Counted from the stretch's first letter, positions 18,478-27,777 are shown. The stretch is 64,000 nucleotides of DNA from Streptomyces albus subsp. albus (GCF_000725885.1 NZ_JODR01000013.1:1-64000), one strand, 5' to 3'. Program-made: numbers and translations. The notes: generated from the sequence alone by a model not told the origin.

Positions 18478-19974
18478 ATGGACCGGCGCGGCGCGCTCCG
18501 GTTCTCCGCCGCGGCGGGCGCGGCAGCGGCGGCTGCCCTCTCCGGCGCCGGCCCGGCGCGGGGCGAGGAGCACGCCGCGGACGGCCACGCGGGGCGGGAG
18601 GAGCGGCGCGTGCTGCGCGGCCATCTGCCCACCGGCGCCCCCGATTTCGTGTACCTGCCCGTCAAGGTGCCCGAAGGGGTGCGGGAGATCTCCGTCTCCT
18701 ACCGCTACGACAAGCCGGAGGTGCCCGCGGGCACGCCCGGCAACGCCCTGGACATCGGCATCTTCGACGAGCGGGGCACCGCGCCGCCGGGCCGCGGCTT
18801 CCGCGGCTGGTCCGGCGGGTTCCGCGACTCCTTCACCCTCGGCGCGCAGCAGGCCACGCCCGGCTATCTGCCGGGCCCGGTGCGGGCCGGCACCTGGCAC
18901 GTGGTGCTCGGCCCCTACACGGTGGCGCCCCAGGGCCTGGACTACGAGGTGACGGTGGTGCTGCGGTACGGCCCGGCCGGGCGCACCCCGCGGCCCGTCC
19001 ATCCGCCCGAGCGGGCCAAGGGCCGGGGCCGGGACTGGTACCGGGGGGACTGCCATCTGCACACGGTGCACTCCGACGGTGCCCGTACTCCGCGCGAGGT
19101 GGCCGCCGCCGCACGGGCCGCCGGGCTGGACTTCCTGGCCACCACCGAGCACAACACGGTCTCGGGGCACGCGGCCTGGGAGGGACTGTGGGGTGACGAC
19201 CTGCTGGTGCTGTGCGGCGAGGAGGTCACCACGCGCAACGGGCACTGGCTGGCGCTCGGCACGGACCCGGGCACGTTCATCGACTGGCGCTACCGGGCGC
19301 GCGACGACGCCTTCCCGCGCTTCGCCCGCGCCGTCCACCGCGCCGACGGCCTGGTCGTCCCGGCGCATCCGAGCTGCCCGTTCGTGGGCTGCCAGTGGAA
19401 GTTCGGGTACGCGCACGCCGACGCGGTGGAGGTGTGGAACGGCCCGTGGACGGCCGACGACGAACTGGCGCTGGCCGCCTGGGACAACATGCTCGTCAGC
19501 CGCGAGGAGTGGCTGCCCGCGATGGGCAACAGCGACGCCCACAAGGAGGGCCAGGACGTCGGCCTGCCGCAGACGGTGGTGCTGGCCGACGATCTGGCGC
19601 GGCGCCCACTGCTGGCGGCGATCCGCGCGGGCCGCTCGTATCTGGCCGAGTCGTCCCGCATCTCGCTGGAGCTGGCGGCGACGACCGGCACCGCGGGGCA
19701 CGCCGGGATCGGCGGCACCCTGCGGGCGGCTCCGGACGCCGGGGTGACGGTCGCCCTCACGGTGCGGGGCGCCCCCGACGGTGCCACGCTGCACCTGGTC
19801 ACGGACGAGGGCACCATGTGCACCGGTCCGGCGCCGTCGTTGACGTGGCGCACCACGCCGTCGCTGGCCACCTATGTGCGGGCCGAGGTGCGGCATCCGG
19901 CCCGGCCGGGTTCGGGGCTGCCGGGGGCGATGGCGGCCATGACGAACCCGGTCTGGCTGGGCGGGCCCGCCTGA
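18478..19974 (+). CDS. Tat-exported PHP-domain metallohydrolase (CehA/McbA-like)
   Basis: 498 residues from ATG 18478 (AGGGGA upstream); an in-frame ATG at 18421 is the alternative start. A twin-arginine signal is evident (DRRGALRF followed by an Ala-rich hydrophobic run, then GPARGEE). After a beta-rich domain of ~170 residues comes a PHP hydrolase domain with the metal motifs DCHLHTVHSDG, TTEHN, GEEVT, PAHPSC and GNSDAHK. The family cleaves phosphoester or carbamate bonds using two or three metals. It is probably periplasmic or secreted, folded before export. It is divergent from the LLM gene. Confidence 0.85.
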   Translation: MDRRGALRFSAAAGAAAAAALSGAGPARGEEHAADGHAGREERRVLRGHLPTGAPDFVYLPVKVPEGVREISVSYRYDKPEVPAGTPGNALDIGIFDERGTAPPGRGFRGWSGGFRDSFTLGAQQATPGYLPGPVRAGTWHVVLGPYTVAPQGLDYEVTVVLRYGPAGRTPRPVHPPERAKGRGRDWYRGDCHLHTVHSDGARTPREVAAAARAAGLDFLATTEHNTVSGHAAWEGLWGDDLLVLCGEEVTTRNGHWLALGTDPGTFIDWRYRARDDAFPRFARAVHRADGLVVPAHPSCPFVGCQWKFGYAHADAVEVWNGPWTADDELALAAWDNMLVSREEWLPAMGNSDAHKEGQDVGLPQTVVLADDLARRPLLAAIRAGRSYLAESSRISLELAATTGTAGHAGIGGTLRAAPDAGVTVALTVRGAPDGATLHLVTDEGTMCTGPAPSLTWRTTPSLATYVRAEVRHPARPGSGLPGAMAAMTNPVWLGGPA

Positions 19975-19993
19975 CGGCCACCGCCCGGCCGGT

Positions 19994-20019
19994 CCGCGGG
20001 CGCCGGCGGCGGCCCGCGG
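19994..20019. terminator. Hairpin between convergent genes
   Basis: Arms CCGCGGGC and GCCCGCGG around a 10-base loop, in the 48-bp gap between the PHP hydrolase (plus) and the amidohydrolase (minus). Confidence 0.5.
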
Positions 20020-20022
20020 GGA

Positions 20023-21762
20023 TCAGCGGGTGCTGACGGTCTCCGTGTCGCGGCCCGAGCGCAGGACCGTGCCCGGCACGGCGCCCGTCACCTGGTCGTC
20101 GCGTACCGTCTCGACGCCGTTGACCCACACGCCGACGATGCCGGTGGCCCGCGAGTCGAGGCGTGGGCTGTCGCCGGGCAGGTCGTGGACGAGGGTGGCC
20201 GGCCCTGCGTCGATGCGCTCGGGGTCGAAGAGGACGAGGTCGGCGTGCCAGCCCTGCCGGACCCTCCCCCGCTCGCGCAGGCCGAAGAGCCGGGCGGGTT
20301 CGTCGGTGAGCATCTGGACGGCGCGCTCCAGGCCGACCAGCTTGCGCCCGCGCAGACAGTCGCCGAGGAACCGGGTGGTGTAGGGCGCCCCGCACATGCG
20401 GTCGAGGTGGGCCCCGGCGTCGGAGCCGCCGAGCAGTACGTCGGGGTGTTCCCAGGTGCGGCGGCGCAGCTCCCAGCTGTCGGGGTCGTTGTCGGTGGGC
20501 ATCGGCCACAGCACGGTGCGCAGTTCGTCGGCGGCGCAGATCTCCACCAGGCAGCCGAAGGGGTCCTGGCCGCGTTCGGCGGCGATGTCGGCGACGACCC
20601 GTCCGGTGAGGCCCTCGTTGGCGGCGGAGTAGGTGTCGCCGATGACGTAGCGGTCGAAGCGGGCCAGGCGGCGGAAGACCCCGGCTTCCTTGCTGTCGGC
20701 GCGGCGGAGCATCTCGGCGCGGACGGCGGGGTCGCGGAGCCTGGCGATGCGCTCGGGCACCGGCAGGGAGAGGATGTCGCCCCAGCCGGGGATGAGGTTG
20801 AGGGCGCAGAAGGTGCCCAGGGACATGTTCATGGGCGTGAGGATCGGCATGGTGAGGGCGACGACGCGCCCTCCGGCCTCGCGGGCGCGTTCACTGGCCG
20901 CCAGCTGGCGCGGGACGCGTTCGGGTACGGCCGCGTCGATGGTGAGCACGTTCCAGTTGAGCGGCCGGCCGGACTGTGCGGACATGGCCACGAACAGGTC
21001 GATCTCTTCGTCGGAGAACTGGTCGAGGCAGCCGGCGACGATGGCCTCGATCTGGGTGCCCTCGTGGTCGGCGACGGCGCGGGAGAGGGCCAGCAGTTCG
21101 TCCGGTGCGGCGTGCCGGGAGGCGACGGGCCGGCCGTCGCCGTCGGAGTGGCTGGAGGACTGGGTGGTGGACAGCCCCCAGGCGCCGGCGTCCATGGCCT
21201 CGTGGAGGAGCCGCAGCATCGCGGCGAGCTGTTCCTCGGTGGGCCGGCCGCCGATGGCGTCCTCGCCCATGACGTGCCGGCGCAGCGCGCAGTGGCCGAC
21301 CATGAAGCCGGCGTTGACGGCGGTGCGGCCCTCCAGTGCGTCGAGGTAGTCGCCGAAGCTGTGCCAGGTCCAGGGGGCGCCCTCCTCCAGGGCGACCAGG
21401 GACATGCCCTCGACCCTGGCCATCATGCGCCGGGTGTAGTCGGCGTCCTGGGGGCGGTCGGGGTTGAGGGGTGCCAGGGTGAAGCCGCAGTTGCCGCCGG
21501 AGACGGTGGTGACGCCGTGGTTCATGGAGGGCGTCGCGTACGGGTCCCAGAACAGCTGGGCGTCGTAGTGGGTGTGCGGGTCGACGAATCCGGGGGCGAG
21601 GACGAGCCCGGTGGCGTCCTGGCTGCTGCGGGCTTCCTCGCGGACGGTGCCGGGGGCGGCGACGAGGGCGATACGGCCGTCGCGGATGCCCACGTCGGCC
21701 CGGTAGGAGGGTGCCCCGGTGCCGTCCACGACGGTGACGCCGGTGATGAGGTGGTCAAGCAT
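20023..21762 (-). CDS. N-acyl-D-amino-acid deacylase-type amidohydrolase
   Basis: 579 residues. It has the D-aminoacylase/dihydroorotase layout: an N-terminal strand domain (GVTVVDGTGAPSYRADVGI), metal-binding DPHTHYDAQ, GVTTVSGGNCGF and the late Asp motif GGSDAGAHLD. Members hydrolyse amide bonds of N-acyl-D-amino acids or related compounds with one or two zinc ions. It follows the LLM gene at 21808-22935 by 45 bp on the same strand, so it is probably the second gene of the operon controlled from box B. ATG 21762 has AGGGAGGAAC upstream. The true substrate may differ from D-amino acids. Confidence 0.85.
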   Translation of the reverse strand: MLDHLITGVTVVDGTGAPSYRADVGIRDGRIALVAAPGTVREEARSSQDATGLVLAPGFVDPHTHYDAQLFWDPYATPSMNHGVTTVSGGNCGFTLAPLNPDRPQDADYTRRMMARVEGMSLVALEEGAPWTWHSFGDYLDALEGRTAVNAGFMVGHCALRRHVMGEDAIGGRPTEEQLAAMLRLLHEAMDAGAWGLSTTQSSSHSDGDGRPVASRHAAPDELLALSRAVADHEGTQIEAIVAGCLDQFSDEEIDLFVAMSAQSGRPLNWNVLTIDAAVPERVPRQLAASERAREAGGRVVALTMPILTPMNMSLGTFCALNLIPGWGDILSLPVPERIARLRDPAVRAEMLRRADSKEAGVFRRLARFDRYVIGDTYSAANEGLTGRVVADIAAERGQDPFGCLVEICAADELRTVLWPMPTDNDPDSWELRRRTWEHPDVLLGGSDAGAHLDRMCGAPYTTRFLGDCLRGRKLVGLERAVQMLTDEPARLFGLRERGRVRQGWHADLVLFDPERIDAGPATLVHDLPGDSPRLDSRATGIVGVWVNGVETVRDDQVTGAVPGTVLRSGRDTETVSTR

Positions 21763-21807
21763 GCGTGCGCGTTCCTCCCTGTACCGTCCGGGGTGGTCGG
21801 GTCGGGT

Positions 21808-22935
21808 TCAGCCGCGGGCCGCGTTGCGGAAGCGGGTGGTGCGGTGCACGGGGTCGGTGTCGATCTGCGGGATGACGTGCTCGCCGATCAGCTTGATCGT
21901 GTTCATGGTGTCCTCGTACGGGATGCCGATGGGCAGCCCGAAGGAGAGCTGGTCGGCGCCGGCCTGCTCCCAGCGCTTGCACTGGCGCAGCACCTCTTCG
22001 GGGTTGCCGCAGATCATCAGCTCCTCGGCGATGAGCAGTTCGACGACCTCTTCGGTGTACTCGGGGATCAGCTCGGGCCACTCGGGGATGCCCTCGGGCC
22101 GCGGGAAGGTGTCGTGGTACCGGAAGAGGAGCGACTGGAGGTAGTTGAGGCCGCCCTCGACGGCGATCCGTTTGGCCTTCTCGGTCGTCTCGGCGCAGAT
22201 GGCGGTGGAGGTGACCATCACGTTGTCGTTGACGTAGCCGCCGATGGGTTCCGCGTCCCGTACGGCTCCCTTGTAGGACTCGAGGACCCACTCCATGTCG
22301 GAGACCTTCTGCACGCTGAAGCCGAGCACTCCCAGGCCCTTCTTGGCGGCCATCGCGTAGGAGGAGGGCGAGCCGGCCGCGTACCACATGGCCGGGTGCG
22401 AACCCCCGTACGGCTTGGGGAGGATCTTGCGCGGGGGCAGTGACCAGTGCTTCCCGCGGAACCCCTGGTACTCGTCCTGGAGCCACATCTTGGGGAACTC
22501 GGCGATGGTCTCCTCCCAGATCTCCTTGGTGTGGTTCATGTCGGTGACGCCCGGCAGGAACCCGAGGATCTCGTGGGAGCCGGCGCCGCGTCCGGAGCCG
22601 AACTCGAAGCGTCCGCCGGAGAGGTGGTCGAGCATGGCGACCTTCTCGGCGACCTTCACCGGGTGGTTGACCTGCGGCAGCGGGTTGAAGATCCCGGAGC
22701 CGAGGTGGATGCGTTCGGTGGCGTGCGCCAGGTAGCCGAGGAAGACGTCGTTGGCGGACAGGTGGCTGTACTCCTCCAGGAAGTGGTGCTCGGAGGCCCA
22801 GGCGTATTTGAAGCCGGACTTGTCCGCCTGGATGACGTACTCGGTCTCCTCTACCAGTGCCTTGTGCTCGGCCTCCGGATCGGCCTGGGCCCGCGAGGCG
22901 GGCACGTACCCCTGAACAAAGAGCCCGAATTCCAC
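21808..22935 (-). CDS. LLM-class flavin-dependent oxidoreductase
   Basis: 375 residues from GTG 22935 (GGGAGAG upstream); a longer frame to 23001 would run across the operator and is rejected. It is a luciferase-like monooxygenase: VEFGLFVQGYVP, AWASEHHFLEEYSHLS, HLGSGIFNPLPQVNHPVKVA and MLDHLSGGRFEFGSGRGAG. The EHHF segment is typical of bacterial luciferase-type FMN enzymes. It is the first gene of an operon with the 20023-21762 amidohydrolase. The 21-bp perfect palindrome (box B) lies 24 bases upstream of its start. Confidence 0.88.
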   Translation of the reverse strand: MEFGLFVQGYVPASRAQADPEAEHKALVEETEYVIQADKSGFKYAWASEHHFLEEYSHLSANDVFLGYLAHATERIHLGSGIFNPLPQVNHPVKVAEKVAMLDHLSGGRFEFGSGRGAGSHEILGFLPGVTDMNHTKEIWEETIAEFPKMWLQDEYQGFRGKHWSLPPRKILPKPYGGSHPAMWYAAGSPSSYAMAAKKGLGVLGFSVQKVSDMEWVLESYKGAVRDAEPIGGYVNDNVMVTSTAICAETTEKAKRIAVEGGLNYLQSLLFRYHDTFPRPEGIPEWPELIPEYTEEVVELLIAEELMICGNPEEVLRQCKRWEQAGADQLSFGLPIGIPYEDTMNTIKLIGEHVIPQIDTDPVHRTTRFRNAARG

Positions 22936-22958
22936 GGTGTCATCTCTCCCTCGGCCAG

Positions 22959-22979
22959 TATCTGACGAGCCGTCAGATA
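22959..22979. promoter_or_regulatory. Regulon box B (TATCTGACGAGCCGTCAGATA)
   Basis: This is the most symmetric copy of the box: 9-bp perfect arms TATCTGACG/CGTCAGATA around AGC, with the 15-bp core at 22962-22976. It is placed where it would cover the promoter of the LLM-amidohydrolase operon. Confidence 0.8.
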
Positions 22980-23053
22980 GCGATGCGTCCGACTGTGGCA
23001 CCGCCCGCCGAGGGCGTCAATACGGCGGGGCACCCCCGCCCGAAGGGGAGAAC

Positions 23054-23084
23054 GGACCCCCGCCGGGCACCCCGGCGGGGGTCC
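23054..23084 (-). terminator. Strong hairpin ending the 25137-23290 operon
   Basis: Perfect 13-bp arms GGACCCCCGCCGG and CCGGCGGGGGTCC with a 5-base loop. It lies 206 bases after the SDR stop and before box B of the next operon on the minus strand. Confidence 0.6.
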
Positions 23085-23289
23085 GGGCACCCGGGAACAC
23101 GACGTGAGGGAAGCGTGAAGAGATGATCACCAAACGCGTCAGGGCTTGCGAAGTCTTCCTGACGGAGATCTCCGCGGCGCACCCTTCGCCCCTGTGACCG
23201 TTTCAGACGCGAAGGAGCAAACTCGTATTCGAGCAATCCCCCGTGAGGGTGAAATCGCGCAGCCCGGCGGGGCGCGCCTCAACCGCGTC

Positions 23290-24105
23290 TCACACCACGG
23301 AGACCCCGGCCAGCCAGCCGCCGTCCACCACGAACGGCTGCCCCGTGACGTACGAGGAATCGGCACAGCTGAGGAAGAGCACCAGCCGCGCCACCTCCTC
23401 CGGCCTGCCCATCCGGCCCTGCGGCACCAGCTTGGCGTAGAACGCGTCCATGGCGGCCGGATCCGCCCCCGCCGCGTCCCGCGCCCCCTCATCCCCCAGC
23501 GGCAGCCCCGCGTCGGCCGCCGCGGCCGGATTCGTCATCGGCGTGTCGATCGCGCCGGGGCACACGGCGTTGACCCGCACGCCCCGCCCCGCCAGCTCCA
23601 GCGCAGCCACCCGGGTCATCCCGACCACGGCCGCCTTGCTCGCCGCGTACGCGGTCAGGAACGTCATGCCCGTCAGCCCCGCGTACGAGGAGGTGTTGAC
23701 GATGGTGCCGCCGCCCGCCCGCTCGATGTACGGGGCCAGCGTCTTCATCCCCAGGAAGCAGCCGGTCTGGTTGACGTCCACCACCTCGCGGAACTCCGCC
23801 ACGGGGGTGTCGGCCAGCGCGTTGAAGCGGAGGATGCCCGCATTGTTGACCAGCCCGCCGACCTTGCCGAACCGCTCCACCGCCACCCGGGCCGCCGCCT
23901 GCCAGTCCGCCTCCTCGCGCACGTCGAGCCGCACACAGCACGCCACGTCCCCGCCCAGCCCGGCGGCGACCCGCTCCCCCTGCTCGACCAGCACGTCCCC
24001 CAGCACCACCTTGGCGCCCTCCGACACGAACAGGCGTGCCTCCTCGGCCCCCTGGCCGCGCGCCGCCCCGCTGATGACGAAGACCCGTCCGTCCAGCTTG
24101 CCCAT
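23290..24105 (-). CDS. Short-chain dehydrogenase/reductase (3-ketoacyl reductase/3-hydroxysteroid type)
   Basis: 271 residues from ATG 24105 (GAGGAGG upstream). The classical SDR motifs are complete: SGAARGQG for NAD binding, LVNNAG, catalytic Ser in NTSSYAG, YAASK, and the PG motif VCPGAIDTPM. The early 'GQG' variant and the C-terminal QPFVVDGGW are common in 3-alpha-(or 20-beta)-hydroxysteroid dehydrogenase-like SDRs. It is the second gene after the LLM oxidoreductase at 24175, so both should respond to box C. Confidence 0.88.
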   Translation of the reverse strand: MGKLDGRVFVISGAARGQGAEEARLFVSEGAKVVLGDVLVEQGERVAAGLGGDVACCVRLDVREEADWQAAARVAVERFGKVGGLVNNAGILRFNALADTPVAEFREVVDVNQTGCFLGMKTLAPYIERAGGGTIVNTSSYAGLTGMTFLTAYAASKAAVVGMTRVAALELAGRGVRVNAVCPGAIDTPMTNPAAAADAGLPLGDEGARDAAGADPAAMDAFYAKLVPQGRMGRPEEVARLVLFLSCADSSYVTGQPFVVDGGWLAGVSVV

Positions 24106-24174
24106 GTCTGCCTCCTCGGTGGACGACGGCACCGCACCCGTGTGCGGCGCCGCACAGTGCGCGGCCCCGCGCGG

Positions 24175-25137
24175 TCAGGCACCCACCAGTGCGGGCGCCA
24201 CCCGGGTGGCGAACAGCTCCATCTGCTCGGTCAGCTCGTCCACCGAACGGGAACGGAACCGCACCTGGAGCTGGCTGACCCCCATGGCCCGGTAGGCGCG
24301 CAGCGACTCGGCGAGCGCCTCCGGTTCGCCGCTCAGGGTGCGGCGGCCCACCTCCCACCGCGGCTCGCCCACGTACAGCGGCTCGGCGATGGCGCCGACG
24401 GTGAACGGCTCGCCCTCCAGTCCGGCCTCGGCCCGCAGCCGCCGGATGCGGTCGATCTTGGCCGGGAGGGCCACGCGGGCATCGCCCTGCGGGAGCCAGC
24501 CGTCGCCGCGCAGTGCGGCGCGGCGTACCGCCGCGGGAGAGGAGCCACCGATCCACAGCGGCGGGCGGGGCCGCTGGACGGGCCGGGGCCGCTGGCCCAG
24601 ACCGGAGAAGGAGAAGCGTTCGCCCTCCCACACGGGGAACTCCTCCTCGCCCAGGGCCGCCTTCAGCGCGTCCACCGTCTCGTCGAGGAGGGCGCCGCGG
24701 GAGGTGAAGTCGACCCCCAGCGCGTCGAATTCCTCGCGCACGTGTCCGGCACCCACACCGAGGACGAGCCGTCCCCCGGACAGGTGGTCAACGGTGGCGT
24801 ACTGCTTCGCGGTCGCCAGCGGGTGCCGCAGGCCGACGACGGCGACGTGGGCGAGGAGGGCGACCCGTCCGGTGACGGCCGCCAGATGGGAGAGGGTGGC
24901 CACCGGGTCGTACCACACGGTGCTCATGGCACCGGCCAGGCGCCGCGGGACGCCCACGTGGTCGCAGCAGGCGACGTAGGCGAAACCGTGCTGGTCGGCG
25001 GCGCGCGCCACCGCCAGCAGTTCCGCGGGGCCGGCCGCCGCCTCCCAGGGCTCGGCGTACAGAGTGCTCTGCGACTGGACCGGCAGCTGGATCCCGTAGG
25101 CGAGCTGTCCGGGGGGATAGGTCAGCACGGCTCCCAT
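24175..25137 (-). CDS. LLM-class (probably F420-dependent) oxidoreductase
   Basis: 320 residues from ATG 25137 (GGAACGAG upstream); the longer frame starting at 25164 contains the operator and is rejected. It is a luciferase-like barrel: YGIQLPVQSQS, ADQHGFAYVACCDHVGVP, VALLAHVAVVGLRHPL, TVDHLSGGRLVLGVGAGHV and PLWIGGSSPAAVRRAAL. It resembles TIGR03619-type F420 enzymes. It starts the two-gene operon that ends with the SDR at 23290. Box C (25146-25160) lies 9 bases upstream of the start, over the likely transcription start. Confidence 0.87.
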   Translation of the reverse strand: MGAVLTYPPGQLAYGIQLPVQSQSTLYAEPWEAAAGPAELLAVARAADQHGFAYVACCDHVGVPRRLAGAMSTVWYDPVATLSHLAAVTGRVALLAHVAVVGLRHPLATAKQYATVDHLSGGRLVLGVGAGHVREEFDALGVDFTSRGALLDETVDALKAALGEEEFPVWEGERFSFSGLGQRPRPVQRPRPPLWIGGSSPAAVRRAALRGDGWLPQGDARVALPAKIDRIRRLRAEAGLEGEPFTVGAIAEPLYVGEPRWEVGRRTLSGEPEALAESLRAYRAMGVSQLQVRFRSRSVDELTEQMELFATRVAPALVGA

Positions 25138-25145
25138 GCTCGTTC

Positions 25146-25160
25146 CTGACGTCTCGTCAG
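25146..25160. promoter_or_regulatory. Regulon box C (CTGACGTCTCGTCAG)
   Basis: Perfect 6-bp arms CTGACG/CGTCAG around TCT, immediately upstream of the LLM start at 25137 and 220 bases from the divergent conservon. Confidence 0.78.
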
Positions 25161-25379
25161 ACAAGAGTGTCGCACGGAGGTCCGAAAAATAGCTGATGAC
25201 CGGTCAACCCCCAGGCCGTGATGGGCAGCAGCGGATTTGCTTCCACTAACCAAGAGGGTGTATTCCGCATACGGCTGCGAGAACCCGCGCCCCTGAGAGA
25301 ACATAGCCGCAGCTGTTCCGTGACCGGCCCCCGACGAGGGCCCGTCCACCGCACGACAACCAATCGCTCAAGGACGCCG

Positions 25380-26993
25380 ATGACCGAGATACCGGTGGCG
25401 CTCACCGTCACCCTGTCCGTGGGGACGGCGGCTGCCGTGGCGCTCGCCCTGCTGCTGGCGCGCTCGATGCGGGAGGCCAGGCGGTTGCGTCAGCGCTCCG
25501 CCACCGCAGAGAAGGAGCTCCAGGACGCCCTGCGCCACCAAGCCGCCCTCTCCGCCCGGACCCAGGCCGTCGAGGCGGAGGTGCGGCACCTGGCGGCGAA
25601 CCGTGTGCCGGACCTGGCCGCGTCCCTCGCCCACCCCCACGTGCCCGTACGCGGTCTGCTCGACCCCGGCTTCCGCGGCACCGAGCTGGACCGCTCCCTC
25701 ACCGCCGTGATGGACCAGGTCGTCGACGCCGTCACCAAGGAGCGGCTGCGCATGGACAGCGCGGCCCAGTCCGCCATGCGCGGCTCCACCACCACCATCC
25801 AGGCGCTCCTCTACCAGCTCCAGAGCAAGCTCCAGGCCATGCAGGAACGCTACGACGACCCCTTCGTCGCCGAGGACCTGCTGACCGCGGACTTCCTCAA
25901 CGAGCAGGCGCTGCGCCGCATCCAGGCCACCGCCATCGTCTGTGGTGCCTGGCCGGGTCTCACCCGCCAGGACTCCCACCTGGGCGACATGGTGCTGGGC
26001 GCCATGTCCCGGCTGGTCGGCTACGAGCGCGTCCAGGTCACCAACCAGCTCCGCGACCCGCTCGGCGTGGTGGCCCGCGCCGTGGAGCCGGTGGTGGTCG
26101 CCCTCGCCGAGCTCATCGCCAACGCGCTGCACTACTCCCACCCCGAACTGCCCGTCGCGGTCACCATCCAGCAGGGCAACCGGGGCGCGTCGATCATCGT
26201 GGACGACGCGGGCGTCGGTATGCACGCCGAGGAGATGGAGCGCGCCCAGCGGCTGATGAGCGGCCAGGACCCGATGCTGCTGACCGAACTGGGCGACCCG
26301 CCCCGGACCGGTTTCGCCTCCGTCGGCCAGCTGGTGCGGCAGTACGGTTTCGCCGCGTCCGTCGAGGCCTCGCCCTACGGCGGCGTACGCGCCATCGTGC
26401 ACATCCCCGGCGAGCCGCTGCTGACGCTGATGGACGTCGAGAAGCAGCCCATGTCGCCGATGACGCCGCCGCCCCGCGGCAGCTCGAGCGGCGCCCCGCC
26501 GATCCCCCCGGCGCTGCCCGGGGACACCACCTCCCAGCGCCCGCCCCGGCAGCCCGAGCCGGCTCCCGCGCACGGCGAGACGGTGCAGCTGGGCACCGTT
26601 CCCGAGCGCCCCGCCGCGGACACCACCGCCACCACCGGCACCGCGCCGTCCCCGGACCGGGTGCCCGCGCCCGACGGCGACCTGCCGCGCCGGCGCCGGC
26701 GCCGCGCGGTACCCGAGGCGGCGCTCGACCAGCCGTTCGGCGGCGCGGCCGAGGCCCCGCCGCAGCCGCGGACCCAGCCGGCCGCGCCCTCCGCACCGCC
26801 GGCGCAGTCGTCGCCGGAGGAGAGCGCCGAGCGCTGGGCGGCCTTCCAGCGCGGCACCGCCTCCGGCCGCGCGGCGGCCGACGAGGGCGCCGACGACTGG
26901 CCGCACCCCTCCCAAGGCCGGCACGCCGCGCCGCCGCACGCCGCAGACCCCCACGCCGATCCCCGTTCCGCTGAAGGGAATCCGCAGGAATGA
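25380..26993 (+). CDS. cvnA: Conservon sensor-like histidine kinase
   Basis: 537 residues. It has an N-terminal membrane segment (VALTVTLSVGTAAAVALALLL), a coiled-coil stretch, a helical region and a GHKL ATPase domain (ALAELIANALHYSHPE with the N-box Asn, VDDAGVGMHAEEM as the G1 box). It ends in a ~140-residue disordered Pro-rich tail. In other conservons CvnA is the membrane sensor that assembles with CvnB-D, like a eukaryotic G-protein-coupled complex. No dimerisation-domain phospho-acceptor His is obvious, as in relatives. It overlaps cvnB by 4 bases. Confidence 0.93.
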   Translation: MTEIPVALTVTLSVGTAAAVALALLLARSMREARRLRQRSATAEKELQDALRHQAALSARTQAVEAEVRHLAANRVPDLAASLAHPHVPVRGLLDPGFRGTELDRSLTAVMDQVVDAVTKERLRMDSAAQSAMRGSTTTIQALLYQLQSKLQAMQERYDDPFVAEDLLTADFLNEQALRRIQATAIVCGAWPGLTRQDSHLGDMVLGAMSRLVGYERVQVTNQLRDPLGVVARAVEPVVVALAELIANALHYSHPELPVAVTIQQGNRGASIIVDDAGVGMHAEEMERAQRLMSGQDPMLLTELGDPPRTGFASVGQLVRQYGFAASVEASPYGGVRAIVHIPGEPLLTLMDVEKQPMSPMTPPPRGSSSGAPPIPPALPGDTTSQRPPRQPEPAPAHGETVQLGTVPERPAADTTATTGTAPSPDRVPAPDGDLPRRRRRRAVPEAALDQPFGGAAEAPPQPRTQPAAPSAPPAQSSPEESAERWAAFQRGTASGRAAADEGADDWPHPSQGRHAAPPHAADPHADPRSAEGNPQE

Positions 26994-27412
26994 CAATCCC
27001 CGCACGCAGGTCACTGAGGGACGACACCTCCTGGGTGCTGGCACCACTGCTGGACCTGCCGCACGTCATCCACGCGGCCGTCATCTCCGGAGACGGCCTG
27101 ATAGAGGGTCGCTCGCCCAACCTGGAGCGGGACGCCGCGGAGGGCGTGGCCGCGATGCTCTCCGCGCTCCAGGGCGCCGCCAGGACGACGACCTCGGCGT
27201 TCGCCGGCACCTACGAGACCCGGCTGCGGCAGACCGTCGTGGAGTCCGACCAGGGCTGGGTCTTCGCGATCCCGGCCGGTGAGAACACCACTCTGGCCGT
27301 CTTCGCCGGCCCGGACGTCAACATGGGCATCGTCACCCACCAGATGCAGGTGCAGGTCGCGTCACTGGGCAAGGCCATGAACAGCCCGGCCCGGAACGAC
27401 AGGGCGACATGA
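26990..27412 (+). CDS. cvnB: Roadblock/LC7 domain protein of conservon
   Basis: 140 residues. It has a roadblock/LC7 fold (SWVLAPLLDLPHVIHAAVIS, DGLIEGRSPNLERDAAEG, LAVFAGPDVNMGIVTHQM). These proteins resemble MglB and are thought to act on the partner small GTPase. ATGA overlaps with cvnA upstream and cvnC downstream show translational coupling. Confidence 0.94.
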   Translation: MTIPARRSLRDDTSWVLAPLLDLPHVIHAAVISGDGLIEGRSPNLERDAAEGVAAMLSALQGAARTTTSAFAGTYETRLRQTVVESDQGWVFAIPAGENTTLAVFAGPDVNMGIVTHQMQVQVASLGKAMNSPARNDRAT

Positions 27413-27777
27413 CCCCGCCGCCCGCCGACGACAGGCGTCTGGTCCCCGCCTTCCTGGCGACGACCGGACGCGCCCGGCCCAGCCGCAACACGCTCGACCG
27501 GCTCACCGTGCTGCACGGTGCGACGGACCCGGCGACGGTCACCGGGCTGCGCCCCGAGGAGACACGGCTGCTGGAACTGCTGCGCGGCGGCGCGCTCTCG
27601 CTCGCCGAGGCCGCCGCGCACCTGCGGCTCCCGGTCAGTGTGGTCAAGGTCCTGGTGGCCGACCTGGTGGACGGGGGCCGCCTGATGGCCCGCGCTCCGA
27701 TTCCCGACGCCGAACTGCCGGAGCGGCAGATTCTGGAGAAAGTTCTCAATGGTCTCCGCACACTCAAGTCCTTCTGA
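27409..27777 (+). CDS. cvnC: DUF742 protein of conservon
   Basis: 122 residues with the DUF742 pattern: RRLVPAFLATTGRARPSRN, LRPEETRLLELLRGGALSLA, then a winged-helix-like LRLPVSVVKVLVADLVDGG and the closing LEKVLNGLRTLKSF. It is an invariant third gene of conservons; CvnC binds CvnB and CvnD in studied examples. Its end overlaps the cvnD start by 29 bases. Confidence 0.94.
   Translation: MTPPPADDRRLVPAFLATTGRARPSRNTLDRLTVLHGATDPATVTGLRPEETRLLELLRGGALSLAEAAAHLRLPVSVVKVLVADLVDGGRLMARAPIPDAELPERQILEKVLNGLRTLKSF

Noticed and set aside
20033..20048. GCTGACGGTCTCCGTG as a regulon box
   Set aside because: Only the left half matches, and it lies inside the 3' end of the amidohydrolase coding region.
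23137..23164. CGTCAGG...CCTGACG arrangement near 23.15 kb as another regulon box
   Set aside because: The half-sites point the opposite way and are 14 bases apart, so they do not fit CTGACnnnnCGTCAG; more likely a chance hairpin.
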